Part shown: piece after piece, positions 42,273 to 49,607 of the stretch
Layout of the letters: each line of letters starts with the position of its first letter
Position numbering within the stretch: the stretch's first letter is position 1
NCBI RefSeq assembly: GCF_014197035.1
Contig: NZ_JACIEU010000030.1
Span: 1-51,840, forward strand
Direction of reading: 5' to 3'
DNA length: 51,840 nt
Origin: Sphingobium scionense
GTDB taxonomy: Bacteria; Pseudomonadota; Alphaproteobacteria; Sphingomonadales; Sphingomonadaceae
Translations under genes and position numbers: made by a program
The notes under the pieces: generated by a model
The model's database searches: none
What the model saw: the letters and a program-made list of their open reading frames with translations, nothing else
What the model was told of the DNA's origin: nothing

Positions 42273-43388
42273 ATGACGGAGGCAGTAAAATACGTTGGTC
42301 TGGACGTTCATAAGGAAACCATCGCGGTCGCGGTTGCCGACGGGGAGCGCGGAGGCGAGGTGCGTTTCGTCGGCACGGTCGCCAATGACGACGATGCGAT
42401 CAGGAAACTGGTCAAACGGCTGATAGGGCCGGGCGTGACATTGAACGTCTGCTACGAGGCTGGCCCTTGCGGCTATGGGCTCCATCGGCTGCTGACGAAA
42501 CTGGGACAGAGCTCCATCGTCATCGCCCCCTCGATGATGCCGCGGCGTCCAGGCGACCACGTGAAAACGGACCGGCGTGACGCGATGACGCTGGCGCGGC
42601 TGCTACGCGCCGGCGAACTCACCGCCATCTGGGTGCCAGACGAGGCGCACGAGGCGGTACGCGACCTCATTCGCGCCCGGCGCAGCGCACAGGAGGATGC
42701 CATTGGGGCCAAGCAGACTGTGCGAAGCTTCTTGCTTCGGCATGATCGTCGTTTTGGCGGCAAGGCGGCCTGGACGAAGATGTACTGGCGGTGGTTGTCC
42801 GAACAGCGGTTCGATTTTCCTCATCAGCAACTGGCATTCCAGGAGATGCAGAAGCGGGTGCTGGAAGCGCAGGCGCGGGTTGGAAGGCTGGAGGCGGCGC
42901 TGGCCGAAGCGGTGGATGCATGGTGCTTCGCGCCGCTGGTCCGCAATCTACAGGTCCTGCGCGGCATCAGGCTGGTCAGTGCCGCGACGCTGGTCGCCGA
43001 GGTCGGCGATCTCACCCGCTTCGACAATCCCAAGCAGTTGATGGCGTATGTCGGCCTGGTGCCGTCCGAGCACTCCAGCGGTGCCCGGACTAAGCGGGGC
43101 CGGATCACCCGCGCGGGCAACGCGCAGGCACGCACCATGCTGATCGAGGCTGGCTGGTCGTATCGACTGCCTGCTCGCGAGGAGCGACGCTACCGTGAGC
43201 GGGTCATCGACTTGCCCGAAGACATCCAGGCGATCGGGTGGAAGGCACAGGTTCGCCTGTGTCAGCGCTACCGTCGCCTGGCAGCCACCGGCAAACCGCA
43301 GCCGAAGGTGACCACTGCGATCGCGCGTGAACTGGTCGGCTATGCCTGGGACATTGCACGTCGGGTGTCACCGGCCGTGGCTGGCTGA
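42273..43388 (+). CDS. IS110-family transposase (IS1111-like), right copy
   Basis: 371 residues, same length and nearly the same sequence as the copy at 36138-37253. Substitutions are visible, for example EDDAVRKLVKRL to DDDAIRKLVKRL and GVRLSVCYE to GVTLNVCYE. All motifs of the RuvC-like and transposase_20 domains are intact. Both copies have full reading frames, so either could act. It points outward from the transposon core, as does the left copy. The non-coding 3' flank is where an IS1111-type bridge RNA would be expected. Confidence 0.93.
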   Translation: MTEAVKYVGLDVHKETIAVAVADGERGGEVRFVGTVANDDDAIRKLVKRLIGPGVTLNVCYEAGPCGYGLHRLLTKLGQSSIVIAPSMMPRRPGDHVKTDRRDAMTLARLLRAGELTAIWVPDEAHEAVRDLIRARRSAQEDAIGAKQTVRSFLLRHDRRFGGKAAWTKMYWRWLSEQRFDFPHQQLAFQEMQKRVLEAQARVGRLEAALAEAVDAWCFAPLVRNLQVLRGIRLVSAATLVAEVGDLTRFDNPKQLMAYVGLVPSEHSSGARTKRGRITRAGNAQARTMLIEAGWSYRLPAREERRYRERVIDLPEDIQAIGWKAQVRLCQRYRRLAATGKPQPKVTTAIARELVGYAWDIARRVSPAVAG

Positions 43389-43437
43389 TCCACGCACAAC
43401 GATCACGAGAGGAGGCGCCAGCGCACCAACTGCATAG

Positions 43438-43630
43438 CCTTGGCCGGCGTGCCGCGGGCACCCGACTGTGATGGGCAATCCACGGTGTACGGTGGGGCAG
43501 GTTCGTCCGACGCCCGAACTTAGACGGAGGATAGGCCCAGCGACGGATACGGGTAGTGCGGTAACCAACCCGCGGATGAGAGCGTGATCAATCGTCGTCG
43601 ATCAGGCGTCCGCGGCACACCCGCCAAGGT
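43438..43630. other. Paired inverted repeats in the 3' non-coding part of the IS110 unit
   Basis: The block GCCTTGGCCGGCGTGCCGCG followed by GGCACCCGACTG (about 43436-43467) is matched in inverted form by CGATCAGGCGTCCGCGGCAC followed by ACCCGCCAAGG (about 43598-43630). Between them lie short dyads such as GTTCG-N9-CGAAC (43500-43518) and TGATC-N10-GATCA (about 43586-43605). The left unit holds the same set reversed. This is the structure-rich stretch where I would place a bridge RNA. It may equally be a nested element's ends. Confidence 0.4.
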
Positions 43631-43734
43631 CAATGCGAACGCTGGTCTTGCGGTCAGCGAAGGAGTAAACTCGGCCAGCGTCTCGGATGGCAGTCATGAG
43701 AGCGTACGTTTTCGAACATTCTCTCACCGGACCC

Positions 43735-44307
43735 CTAGTAGTCGTCGGCGGAATGGAACGCTTCAAAAGCGGGCATTTGGATATAGTCGTCGCGGGTGTG
43801 GTAATAGGCTTGCGATCCGCCGATGCGAACGGTTGCGTCGATGCGAGAGAACATCACTTCAAGCTCAACGTCGCGGGTTTCGGGATTGGTGATGATCGGG
43901 GCGGGCGCGGGATATTTGCCGTCCAGTCCTTCGACCTGATCGGCATTGAAAACCGTGTATCGTTTCAAGAACGGAATGGCGCGCTCGTTGTCCGTCTCGG
44001 AGTCTTTCACGACAAGCTTGTTGGCATAGACAATGGTGGTTCCCTTGCTGCCCTTCCTGACATTGCCGCCCAGCTCCAACGCCTGTTTGAAGGTCAGCCA
44101 ATAGGGCGAGGCGAAGCCCTGACGCATAGCGCTGGCCCAAAGGCTGAGGACGTTGATCCCACGATAGGCGACCCCATTGTGCCGGAGCGGAATGGTCGGC
44201 CCACCGCTCCACGGCTTCACCCACGGCTTGGTGCCCGCTTCCAGCATCGCAAGAATGTCGTCGGTGACGGCCTGATAAATGTCGATCCGGTTCGTTTCCT
44301 TAGCCAT
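43735..44307 (-). pseudogene. ardC: ArdC-type antirestriction protein, C-terminus removed by the transposon
   Basis: The remaining 190 residues are the N-terminal ssDNA-binding domain of ArdC/TraC-primase-like proteins: RIDIYQAVTDDILAMLEAGTKPWVKPW, YRGINVLSLWASA, and WLTFKQALELGGNVRKGSKGTTIVYANKL. The frame ends ...FEAFHSADDY with a stop TAG formed at the transposon edge. Full ArdC proteins are about 290-320 residues and continue with a metallopeptidase domain (HExxH), which is lost. It starts after a strong AAAGGAGTG ribosome-binding site. ArdC protects incoming conjugative DNA from host restriction, so this function is probably gone or reduced to the DNA-binding half. Confidence 0.88.
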
Positions 44308-44580
44308 TTTTCACTCCTTTAGGCGAAGCCGCTGCCTGCGGCCTGCGGCTCTGACCCGCTGGCGAAGCGCGGGATGGGGAGGGGGAAGCAAAATCGATGG
44401 GAGTGGTGCGGGCGGCACGGCTAGGGAGGCTCCGGCGCTCGCGCGCGCCGGAACTGGCCGAACTTGGCGTGCAACCCGGTCCTGTCGATTATGCTTCGGG
44501 AACGAAAGGGCGGGTGCCCTTGGTGTTCCCCCGGTGGCAGCTGCCACCACCGGCAACGCGCGGCCCTGGCCGCTCATTAT
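44308..44580 (-). repeat. Duplicated leader region, copy 1 (upstream of ardC)
   Basis: About 273 bp, nearly the same as 46464-46741, and placed at the same distance from the start codon of its gene. Reading toward the gene (reverse strand) it contains the palindrome GGTGGCAGCTGCCACC, several GC-rich dyads (AAGGGC/GCCCTT; a CCGGCGC/GCGCCGG stem near 44432-44452) and ends in AAAGGAGTGAAAAATG. I see no gene in it. The best promoter, with -10 TATAAT on the reverse strand at 44576-44581, stands at its outer edge, so nearly the whole repeat would be transcribed as a long leader RNA of about 260 bases. Confidence 0.75.
44533..44548. promoter_or_regulatory. 16-bp perfect palindrome, site 1
   Basis: GGTGGCAGCTGCCACC, one of three exact copies. 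It lies about 25 bases downstream of the likely ardC transcription start, where a bound repressor could block elongation. The same sequence could also form a hairpin in the leader RNA. Confidence 0.6.
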
Positions 44581-44581
44581 A
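44576..44581 (-). promoter_or_regulatory. Perfect -10 hexamer (TATAAT) of a putative ardC promoter
   Basis: TATAAT on the reverse strand, flanked by palindromes 28 bp on one side and 38 bp on the other. No good TTGACA-like -35 box is seen at 16-18 bases, so the promoter may be weak or activator-dependent. The equivalent place in copy 2 of the leader reads TAAATG. Confidence 0.4.
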
Positions 44582-44619
44582 CGCGGCCGATTTTACCGGC
44601 TGCGTTCTGTAAAATGGGT

Positions 44620-44639
44620 GCGGTGGCAGCTGCCACCGC
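44620..44639. promoter_or_regulatory. 20-bp perfect palindrome, site 2
   Basis: GCGGTGGCAGCTGCCACCGC; its inner 16 bases are the same as the sites at 44533 and 46693. It lies between the parB-like stop and the ardC promoter, outside the duplicated leader, which argues that the palindrome itself is under selection. Confidence 0.6.
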
Positions 44640-44640
44640 C

Positions 44641-44681
44641 CCGCAAGTTTGCGGGGAGCGCGGGAGTGAAGCGCGCTCCCC
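44641..44681. terminator. Tandem hairpins after the parB-like gene
   Basis: CCGCAAGTTTGCGG (44641-44654) and GGGGAGCGCG-N9-CGCGCTCCCC (44653-44681) lie within 50 bases downstream of the parB-like stop on its strand. The second has a 10-bp perfect stem. There is no T-run in either direction, so a factor-independent terminator is not certain; an RNA-stabilising hairpin is as likely. Confidence 0.4.
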
Positions 44682-44687
44682 ATGCCG

Positions 44688-46463
44688 TCATGCCGCTTGG
44701 CTTTCGCTATCAGCGGCATCGGGCAAGGCAGAGGGTCGAAGGGCGGGGGGCAGGATGCGCCGCCCCGCAAGGCGCTCGTTGACCGTCACGGCAAGATCAG
44801 AGCGCTTCATGGTCTGGCAATTCTCTGCGGCGTCGTTGCCGCAACCTTCGGCCAGCAGCTTCAAGAGCGTGGCCTTGCTAAGCTGGTCATAGAATACCTG
44901 ATTGGGTTCCCACTTGTCGGCCATGTCGATCTGCGCGGCCCCGACGATCTGCGCCAGCTGGCGGTCGCGGTCGCTATGGAACGAAAGGCTCGTGATCTGC
45001 GAGGCCACGCAGTAGGCCAGCAGCCGCAATTTCGCTTCGCTGTCCATCTGGCGCATGTCGTCCAGCGTGGGTGTCTCGGCCAAGCGGGCAAGATCGGCCC
45101 CCGCGATTTCGTCAATGTCGGCAATCGTGGAATGGCCCATGATCGCCTCGTCAACATGGAAGCGGTTCTTCTCGGCGGTGATTTCGGCGGCTTGTTGCCA
45201 CGAATAGGAGTTGCCGCGAACCTGCCCCAATAGGCCCGTCAAGAGCACGTCCAGCGCCAGCTCCGGGTCGCTGGCAAGGGCTTCCCGAACCGCCATCGTG
45301 CGGATGCCGCCCAGCTGATCCATGACCTTCTGCGAGTAGTCGGGCCGGGGAGGCTTGGGGCCATCGGCGGCGGTGCCCTTGGCGCTGCGCGTGAACGCAA
45401 CCTGTTCGATACCGTCATGCCCGATGAAGACGATAAGCGAGTGCTCGGCCTTCTGCTCGGCGGTGAAGACGCGGCAAGCCGATACGATAGCGTCCTGCTT
45501 GCGGGTCAGGGCGCGCAACTCGTCGTCATAGTCGTGCTCGTCCTCGTCCACCTCGCTTTCCCGCTTGGCGATTGCCGCCTCGATCTCGACCAGCTGCGCG
45601 GTTTCTTCCTCGGTCGGATGGCGCTCGCCAGCGGGTTCCAGATGGCCGCGCATCCAGTAGGAATCAGGCCGGTAGAGCTGCCCTTCTGCATCGCGCCAGC
45701 CATCTTCGCGCGCCGCCTTGGCGATGGCGTCGAGCCGATCTTGCACAAGGTCCATGACAAGGCCCGCATCATCGCAATAGCGACGTTCTCCGAAAAGATC
45801 GGTGGTGAAGGTGCCGCCTGCGGCGCAATAGGCTTCCTCGCCTACAATGCGAAAATGCTTGTCGGTATCGGCAACCTTCTCCTGGGTGAGCATGGCGCGG
45901 ATTTGGTGGGCGTTGTCGCCGGTGCGCTTGAAAACCTCAAGCTGGCGGTCCTGATCGTCTGTCAGCGCGAAAGCCTGCGCCGCGCCCATGCCGATTTCGT
46001 CTTTCTGGAAGGCTTTGAGAATGGTCGGGTGCAGCGCCGCCAGCTTCAACACGCGGCGGACATAGGCGGGGGAGACGCCGAACGATGCTGCAACATCGTC
46101 AACGTCTTTGCCGCTGTCGATGATCGCCCGATAGGCGGCGATGGCATCGGCGGGGTGCATGTCCTCACGCTGCGCGTTCTCGGCAAGAGAGATTTCCAGC
46201 GCCTCGTCCTTGCTGCGGATTTCAACGGGAACCTCGAAAGTGCCGGGGATGGTCTTTGCCTTCTGCAACAGCTTCAAGGCCCGGTAGCGCCGCCCTCCAG
46301 CGCAAATCTTGATCTTGCCGTCCTCATCATAGCCGATCAGGTTTTGCAGCACGCCCCGCGCCTGAATGTCGGCTGCGAGGGCTTCGATTTCCTTGGGCTT
46401 CACCTTCCGCACGTTGAGGTCGGAAAGCGCCAGCTTGTTCAGTTGGATGGTCTGGATGGTCAT
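44688..46463 (-). CDS. ParB-like protein with long C-terminal extension, mobile-element type
   Basis: The 591 residues begin with a ParB/Srx N-terminal domain: LNKLALSDLNVRKVKPKEIEALAADI, GRRYRALKLLQ (the CTP-binding ParB motif region, here AGGRRYRAL) and SLAENAQREDMHPADAIAAY. A KorB-like helix-turn-helix follows (DDVAASFGVSPAYVRRVLKLAALHPTIL, about 125-152). The C-terminal 400 residues have an acidic middle (ESEVDEDEHDYDDELRAL) and no family I can name. Such large ParB-like proteins are usual on conjugative elements and may regulate genes or act in defence evasion rather than partition; no parA is seen in the window. The start has a strong AAAGGAGTG site shared with ardC. Confidence 0.9.
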   Translation of the reverse strand: MTIQTIQLNKLALSDLNVRKVKPKEIEALAADIQARGVLQNLIGYDEDGKIKICAGGRRYRALKLLQKAKTIPGTFEVPVEIRSKDEALEISLAENAQREDMHPADAIAAYRAIIDSGKDVDDVAASFGVSPAYVRRVLKLAALHPTILKAFQKDEIGMGAAQAFALTDDQDRQLEVFKRTGDNAHQIRAMLTQEKVADTDKHFRIVGEEAYCAAGGTFTTDLFGERRYCDDAGLVMDLVQDRLDAIAKAAREDGWRDAEGQLYRPDSYWMRGHLEPAGERHPTEEETAQLVEIEAAIAKRESEVDEDEHDYDDELRALTRKQDAIVSACRVFTAEQKAEHSLIVFIGHDGIEQVAFTRSAKGTAADGPKPPRPDYSQKVMDQLGGIRTMAVREALASDPELALDVLLTGLLGQVRGNSYSWQQAAEITAEKNRFHVDEAIMGHSTIADIDEIAGADLARLAETPTLDDMRQMDSEAKLRLLAYCVASQITSLSFHSDRDRQLAQIVGAAQIDMADKWEPNQVFYDQLSKATLLKLLAEGCGNDAAENCQTMKRSDLAVTVNERLAGRRILPPALRPSALPDAADSESQAA

Positions 46464-46741
46464 TTTTCACTCCTTTAGGCGAAGCCGCTGCCTGCGGCCT
46501 GCGGCTCTGACCCGCTGGCGAAGCGCGGGATGGGGAGGGGGAAGCAAAATCGATGGGAGTGGTGCGGGCGGCGCGTCTAGGGAGGCCCCGGCGCGCGCGA
46601 GCGCGCCGGAACTGGCCGAACTTGTCGAGCAACCCGGTCCTGTCGATTATGCTTCGGGAACGAAAGGGCGGGTGCCCTTGGTGTTCCCCCCCGGTGGCAG
46701 CTGCCACCACCGGCAAGGCGCGGCCCAGGGCCGCACATTTA
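46464..46741 (-). repeat. Duplicated leader region, copy 2 (upstream of the parB-like gene)
   Basis: About 278 bp, nearly the same as 44308-44580; differences are mostly in the middle (for example GGCGCGTCTAGG against GGCACGGCTAGG) and in length of a C-run. It runs up to the stop of the membrane-protein gene at 46746. It holds no gene that I can see. Its direct orientation means recombination between the copies would delete the parB-like gene. Confidence 0.75.
46693..46708. promoter_or_regulatory. 16-bp perfect palindrome, site 3
   Basis: GGTGGCAGCTGCCACC, the same as sites 1 and 2, here in the second leader copy upstream of the parB-like gene. The parB-like gene therefore has such a palindrome on both sides. 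Confidence 0.6.
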
Positions 46742-46745
46742 GCGG

Positions 46746-47066
46746 CTAGAGAATGGCGAGAGCGAGAACCGCAACGATTGATCCGCACAATGCGGACAAG
46801 AGCATCAGGCGTGTCGTCGCGGCATTGATCGCGATCGCAGCGCCGGCACAGGCCCATAGCAGCGCAATCGTGGGTCCAGCGCGGTAGATAAGGAAGCCGA
46901 TATAGCTGTTCGGCAGGAGCCGCGGATAATCGACGATCAGGCGTGCAACGATACCGCCGCCTGCGAGAATGAGCGCGGCGATCAGCCATGCCGCGATTGC
47001 CTCGACGCGCGGCGATGCACTGTGCCTGGGCGCGGCCTGCATCGTCGTTCGCATCGCATCATTCAT
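46746..47066 (-). CDS. Small membrane protein, function unknown
   Basis: A 106-residue protein with three hydrophobic helices: about 25-45 (AIAAWLIAALILAGGGIVARL), 56-80 (IGFLIYRAGPTIALLWACAGAAIAI) and 84-106 (TRLMLLSALCGSIVAVLALAIL), preceded by a polar N-terminus. GGGAAG lies upstream of its ATG. It lies between the nuclease gene and the parB-like gene, in the same direction. No family is recognised; it may be an accessory gene of the conjugative element. Confidence 0.6.
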   Translation of the reverse strand: MNDAMRTTMQAAPRHSASPRVEAIAAWLIAALILAGGGIVARLIVDYPRLLPNSYIGFLIYRAGPTIALLWACAGAAIAINAATTRLMLLSALCGSIVAVLALAIL

Positions 47067-47182
47067 GCTAATCTTCCCTTATAGCCCTGACCGTCACCCG
47101 AATGGGCGGAGACGGCTTTGCTGGCTCCGTGGAGCCGCGCGGCGCAGCCGTGGGGTGGAATAGGGCAGGTTCCCGGCTCCGA

Positions 47183-47773
47183 TCATTTGCACTTGTTCGG
47201 CAACTGGCCCCTCTCGATCGCCAGATTCCTCATCGCCTCGTAATCGACACCCCAAAGGCCTCGCCGCTCGTCGGCTGCATCTTTCATGAAACGGGCATAG
47301 GCCAGCCCTGAATGTTGCCTGTAATCAACGGCATATCCATGGCGCACCATCGTTGCCGAAACAGATGCCCCATTCGACCGAAACCGGCACGACAGGTTAG
47401 ACCGGCCCCAGCTTGTCCGCCGCGTGTTGCATATCGGCTCGATCGTCAGCTTTTCGTCCTGAAAATCGCTCGTGCAATCCATGCCGCCATTTTGCTTCAC
47501 CAGCTCTTCCAAATAGAGCTGCGCTGCGATCTTGGGCACATTGCCCTTACCGTCCTCATCCGGCGCATCGATTCCCGACAACCGCACCCGCTTTTTATCG
47601 AGCGTTTCGAGCGTATCGCCGTCGATAATGCGCGGGTTCTCGACGTGGATCGAAACTGGCTCGCTATTCCTTGCTTGCATCTGATTGAACAGCGCACCGA
47701 AGGCGAAAACAGAGAGAATTGGCAACGCGATTTGCTGATTTCGCGGCCATTTTTTGAAACCTCGGATCAGCAC
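47183..47773 (-). CDS. Thermonuclease-family (SNase-like) protein, membrane-anchored or exported
   Basis: From the GTG at 47773 (overlapping the previous stop) the product has 196 residues; the longer frame upstream runs through the toprim gene. An N-terminal hydrophobic segment (QQIALPILSVFAFGALF, about 13-29) should anchor or export it. The staphylococcal-nuclease domain follows: RIIDGDTLETLDKKRVRLSGIDAPDEDG with the calcium/metal Asp and catalytic Arg, then VRHGYAVDYRQHSGLAYARFMKDAADERRGLWG, which includes the second catalytic Arg region. Such proteins are common near conjugation genes of alphaproteobacteria. The substrate is probably DNA or RNA in the periplasm. Confidence 0.88.
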   Translation of the reverse strand: MLIRGFKKWPRNQQIALPILSVFAFGALFNQMQARNSEPVSIHVENPRIIDGDTLETLDKKRVRLSGIDAPDEDGKGNVPKIAAQLYLEELVKQNGGMDCTSDFQDEKLTIEPICNTRRTSWGRSNLSCRFRSNGASVSATMVRHGYAVDYRQHSGLAYARFMKDAADERRGLWGVDYEAMRNLAIERGQLPNKCK

Positions 47774-48648
47774 CTGGCTCTCTCCTGAAGAATGTCGTTC
47801 CAGTCCATCGGCGCCGGGGCCGGCGGGAGGATGATTTTCAGTTCGCGGTCGTTGGCGGTGAGATGGTCGCGCGCGTCCTCTATGGCCTGTGCAGCTTCCT
47901 GGCCGTGTTGCGAGTAGATGACGATTTTGCGGATGCGTTCCGGAATCGCGATCAGGCCATAGCGGCGAATGCCGCCAGCGCCCCACACCTTGAATTTTCC
48001 GTCACTAAGCTGGGTGACGGAAACGGCTTCCTCGAAGCCTTCCGCGAGGCGCAGAACATCGCCGGTTGGCTGGCCGCCGATCCGCATCGCGGCGTGTCGG
48101 ACCAGGCCGAGTGTCAACTTCGCCTCGCGCAACGCCGCATGGTAGCGTTTCTCGCCCGTTGCTGGATCGAGCAAGATCCGCTGCACGGCGATTATGCCTT
48201 CGTCGGCCTCGAACGGCACGAGAAGGGCAGGATGCTCTTCGCGGGCGTCGGGCGGGCCAACGATGCAACGCGGAGCAAAGCGGACCTTGAGGCCGACCGG
48301 GTCGATCGCGCGCGAACGCAGGTAGCGTTCAGCCGCGGTGCCTGCGATCGGCACGGCGGAATCCCATAGGTGCAGGGCGAGCTTCCGGCGCGACGGTTCG
48401 GGCGCGCGATCGACCGTCTCGCCGCTGGTGTGACGATTGATTTTGCGGCTGTTGAGCGCGGACCATACGGCTTCCTGGCTGCAACCGGCCCAACATTTGA
48501 ACAGGACGGCCTTCTTGCCGGGGGTGACTTGGAGCGACGGATTGCGGTCGTTGTGGGCTGGGCAGCAAACCATGCCATATGAGCCGCGCCAGTGGCCGCC
48601 CATATCCGCTACGATCTGACGTGCGCGTGCTTCGACGTCCATCTGCAT
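47767..48648 (-). CDS. CHC2 zinc-finger/toprim primase-like protein
   Basis: I chose the ATG at 48648 (AAGAAG upstream); a longer frame begins at 48693. The 293 residues start with a CHC2-type zinc finger (VCCPAHNDRNPSLQV, then FKCWAGCS), as in DnaG and phage or plasmid primases. A helical middle is followed by a toprim domain (VLRLAEGFEEAVSVTQLSDGKFKVWGAGGI with its Glu, then KIVIYSQHGQEAAQAIEDA, where the usual DxD is not obvious). It is the family often annotated as DUF7146/toprim on plasmids. It probably primes lagging-strand synthesis for the element after transfer. The C-terminus PMDWNDILQERA is typical of this group. Confidence 0.88.
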   Translation of the reverse strand: MQMDVEARARQIVADMGGHWRGSYGMVCCPAHNDRNPSLQVTPGKKAVLFKCWAGCSQEAVWSALNSRKINRHTSGETVDRAPEPSRRKLALHLWDSAVPIAGTAAERYLRSRAIDPVGLKVRFAPRCIVGPPDAREEHPALLVPFEADEGIIAVQRILLDPATGEKRYHAALREAKLTLGLVRHAAMRIGGQPTGDVLRLAEGFEEAVSVTQLSDGKFKVWGAGGIRRYGLIAIPERIRKIVIYSQHGQEAAQAIEDARDHLTANDRELKIILPPAPAPMDWNDILQERARC

Positions 48649-48759
48649 CGAACTTCTTTCGTCAACGGTATCCCGACATTGGGATTTATACACATTTCAC
48701 GGAGGCGGGCAAACGGTCGGGATATATGCCAATATCGCGCATGGCCCGACTAGGGCCAT

Positions 48760-49542
48760 TCAATATAAATATCTCCGCCGGGTATCTTCACTTGCGAATG
48801 ACTCACGTTCTTTGGCCTCAATCGCTTCGCCCAAGCTGGCGAGAATATCGGCCAGCTCGCGCTTGTCCCGCTCTTCGCGGGTTAGCTCCCATAGGGGCAG
48901 CTGATCCCTCATGCGCTCCATGTCGCGCGCCGCCTCGATCTGGCGATACTGTTCGCAAGCGGGGGCTGGGTCAGCCGCGATGCCGCGACGGCGGCGAGCG
49001 GCGAAGATTTTGGAGAGGAAGGCGGGGAAGAGGAAGCGATAGGCGTTCGTGGCCTGCTTGATGCGCGGGCCAGCGCCTTGCGCTTCGTGATCGGGAACCG
49101 GCTCGTAGCGCCGGAACCAGTCGATAATGCGCGCCTCTTTGAGGCGCGAAAGCGCCTGAACGACGCAATTTTTGCTGAGGCCGGTTCCCTCCATGATGGT
49201 GTGAAGGCTGGGGAACAACGCGCCGGTGCTATAGTCGATGACGCGGGCCAGGAACTCGATAATCTGGATGCCGGCCTGTCCGATCGCACCGTTACGAATG
49301 CGCGGCGTGGTTGTCCGCCGCTGCGCGAGCGTCTGCCGCTCGTAGAGCTTTGCGGCTTCGATCATCTCGCGCATCTGGCGAGCATTGCGGATCGGCGTGT
49401 AGGCCTTCGCCCGCTTCTCGTGGCCTACGGCGATGCTGCCGGCCCAGACTTTGACGCGCGGTTTTTCGGCACGCGCTAGCAAGGCGCGGTCGATCGTGGC
49501 GAGGCCAGTGCTACGCAGCACGGCGCCTATGGAAGTGGTCAT
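48760..49542 (-). CDS. Winged helix-turn-helix protein, candidate replication initiator
   Basis: The ATG at 49542 has GGGAGGT six bases upstream, much better than any start in the longer frame to 49629. The 260 residues include an N-terminal region (LARAEKPRVKVWAGSIAVGHEKRAKAYTPI) and a clear winged helix (FPSLHTIMEGTGLSKNCVVQALSRLKEARIIDWFRRYEPV, about 118-157), then an Arg-rich linker and a helical C-terminus. Size and helix-turn-helix recall small plasmid Rep or replication-linked regulators, and the gene's leader has copy-control-like features (antisense promoter and terminator). I cannot exclude a transcription regulator. It leads an operon-like row with the primase-like and nuclease genes. 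Confidence 0.7.
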   Translation of the reverse strand: MTTSIGAVLRSTGLATIDRALLARAEKPRVKVWAGSIAVGHEKRAKAYTPIRNARQMREMIEAAKLYERQTLAQRRTTTPRIRNGAIGQAGIQIIEFLARVIDYSTGALFPSLHTIMEGTGLSKNCVVQALSRLKEARIIDWFRRYEPVPDHEAQGAGPRIKQATNAYRFLFPAFLSKIFAARRRRGIAADPAPACEQYRQIEAARDMERMRDQLPLWELTREERDKRELADILASLGEAIEAKERESFASEDTRRRYLY

Positions 49543-49607
49543 GCGGACCTCCCTTCGTCGGTCCCGCGAGGCCAAGCGCCATCGCTCCCGAAAGCACGCT
49601 TTCGAGA

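Larger units (their letters stand above)
35793..43735. mobile_element. Nested Tn3-family transposon with IS110-family copies at both ends
   Basis: 7943 bp. The outer ends are inverted repeats of 38 bp beginning GGGG-N-CCGGTGAGAGAATG and ending ACGTACGCTCTC, with one mismatch (base 5, G on the left, T on the right). Inside each lies a unit with an IS110-family transposase. The core (37325-42201, starting GGGGTCTAAG and ending CTTAGACCCC) holds tnpA, tnpR and a cargo gene. The flanking 5-mers are GGAAT and TAGTA, so no target duplication is present. The insertion joins a traA fragment to an ardC fragment. The order and orientation (IS reverse, tnpA reverse, tnpR and cargo forward, IS forward) make the ends a large palindrome. 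Confidence 0.85.
42192..43735. repeat. Long inverted repeat, right copy (1.54 kb)
   Basis: The mirror of 35793-37334: CTTAGACCCC (42192-42201), ATGACTGCC (42202-42210), a 62-bp leader, the IS110 transposase gene, about 300 bp of non-coding DNA (43389-43689), GGCAGTCAT, then the 38-bp outer repeat ending at CCCC 43735. Differences from the left copy are few, so the two copies are recently duplicated or kept alike by recombination. Inversion of the core between them would be possible. Confidence 0.85.

Noticed and set aside
45417..46478. Forward ORF (353 aa) opposite the parB-like gene
   Set aside because: The reverse strand has the ParB and helix-turn-helix motifs; this frame shows no domain and runs into the non-coding leader repeat.
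47774..47986. Longer start for the thermonuclease gene
   Set aside because: The extension reads through the toprim gene in another frame and is Arg/His/Pro-rich; the GTG at 47773 overlapping the stop of the previous gene is more plausible.
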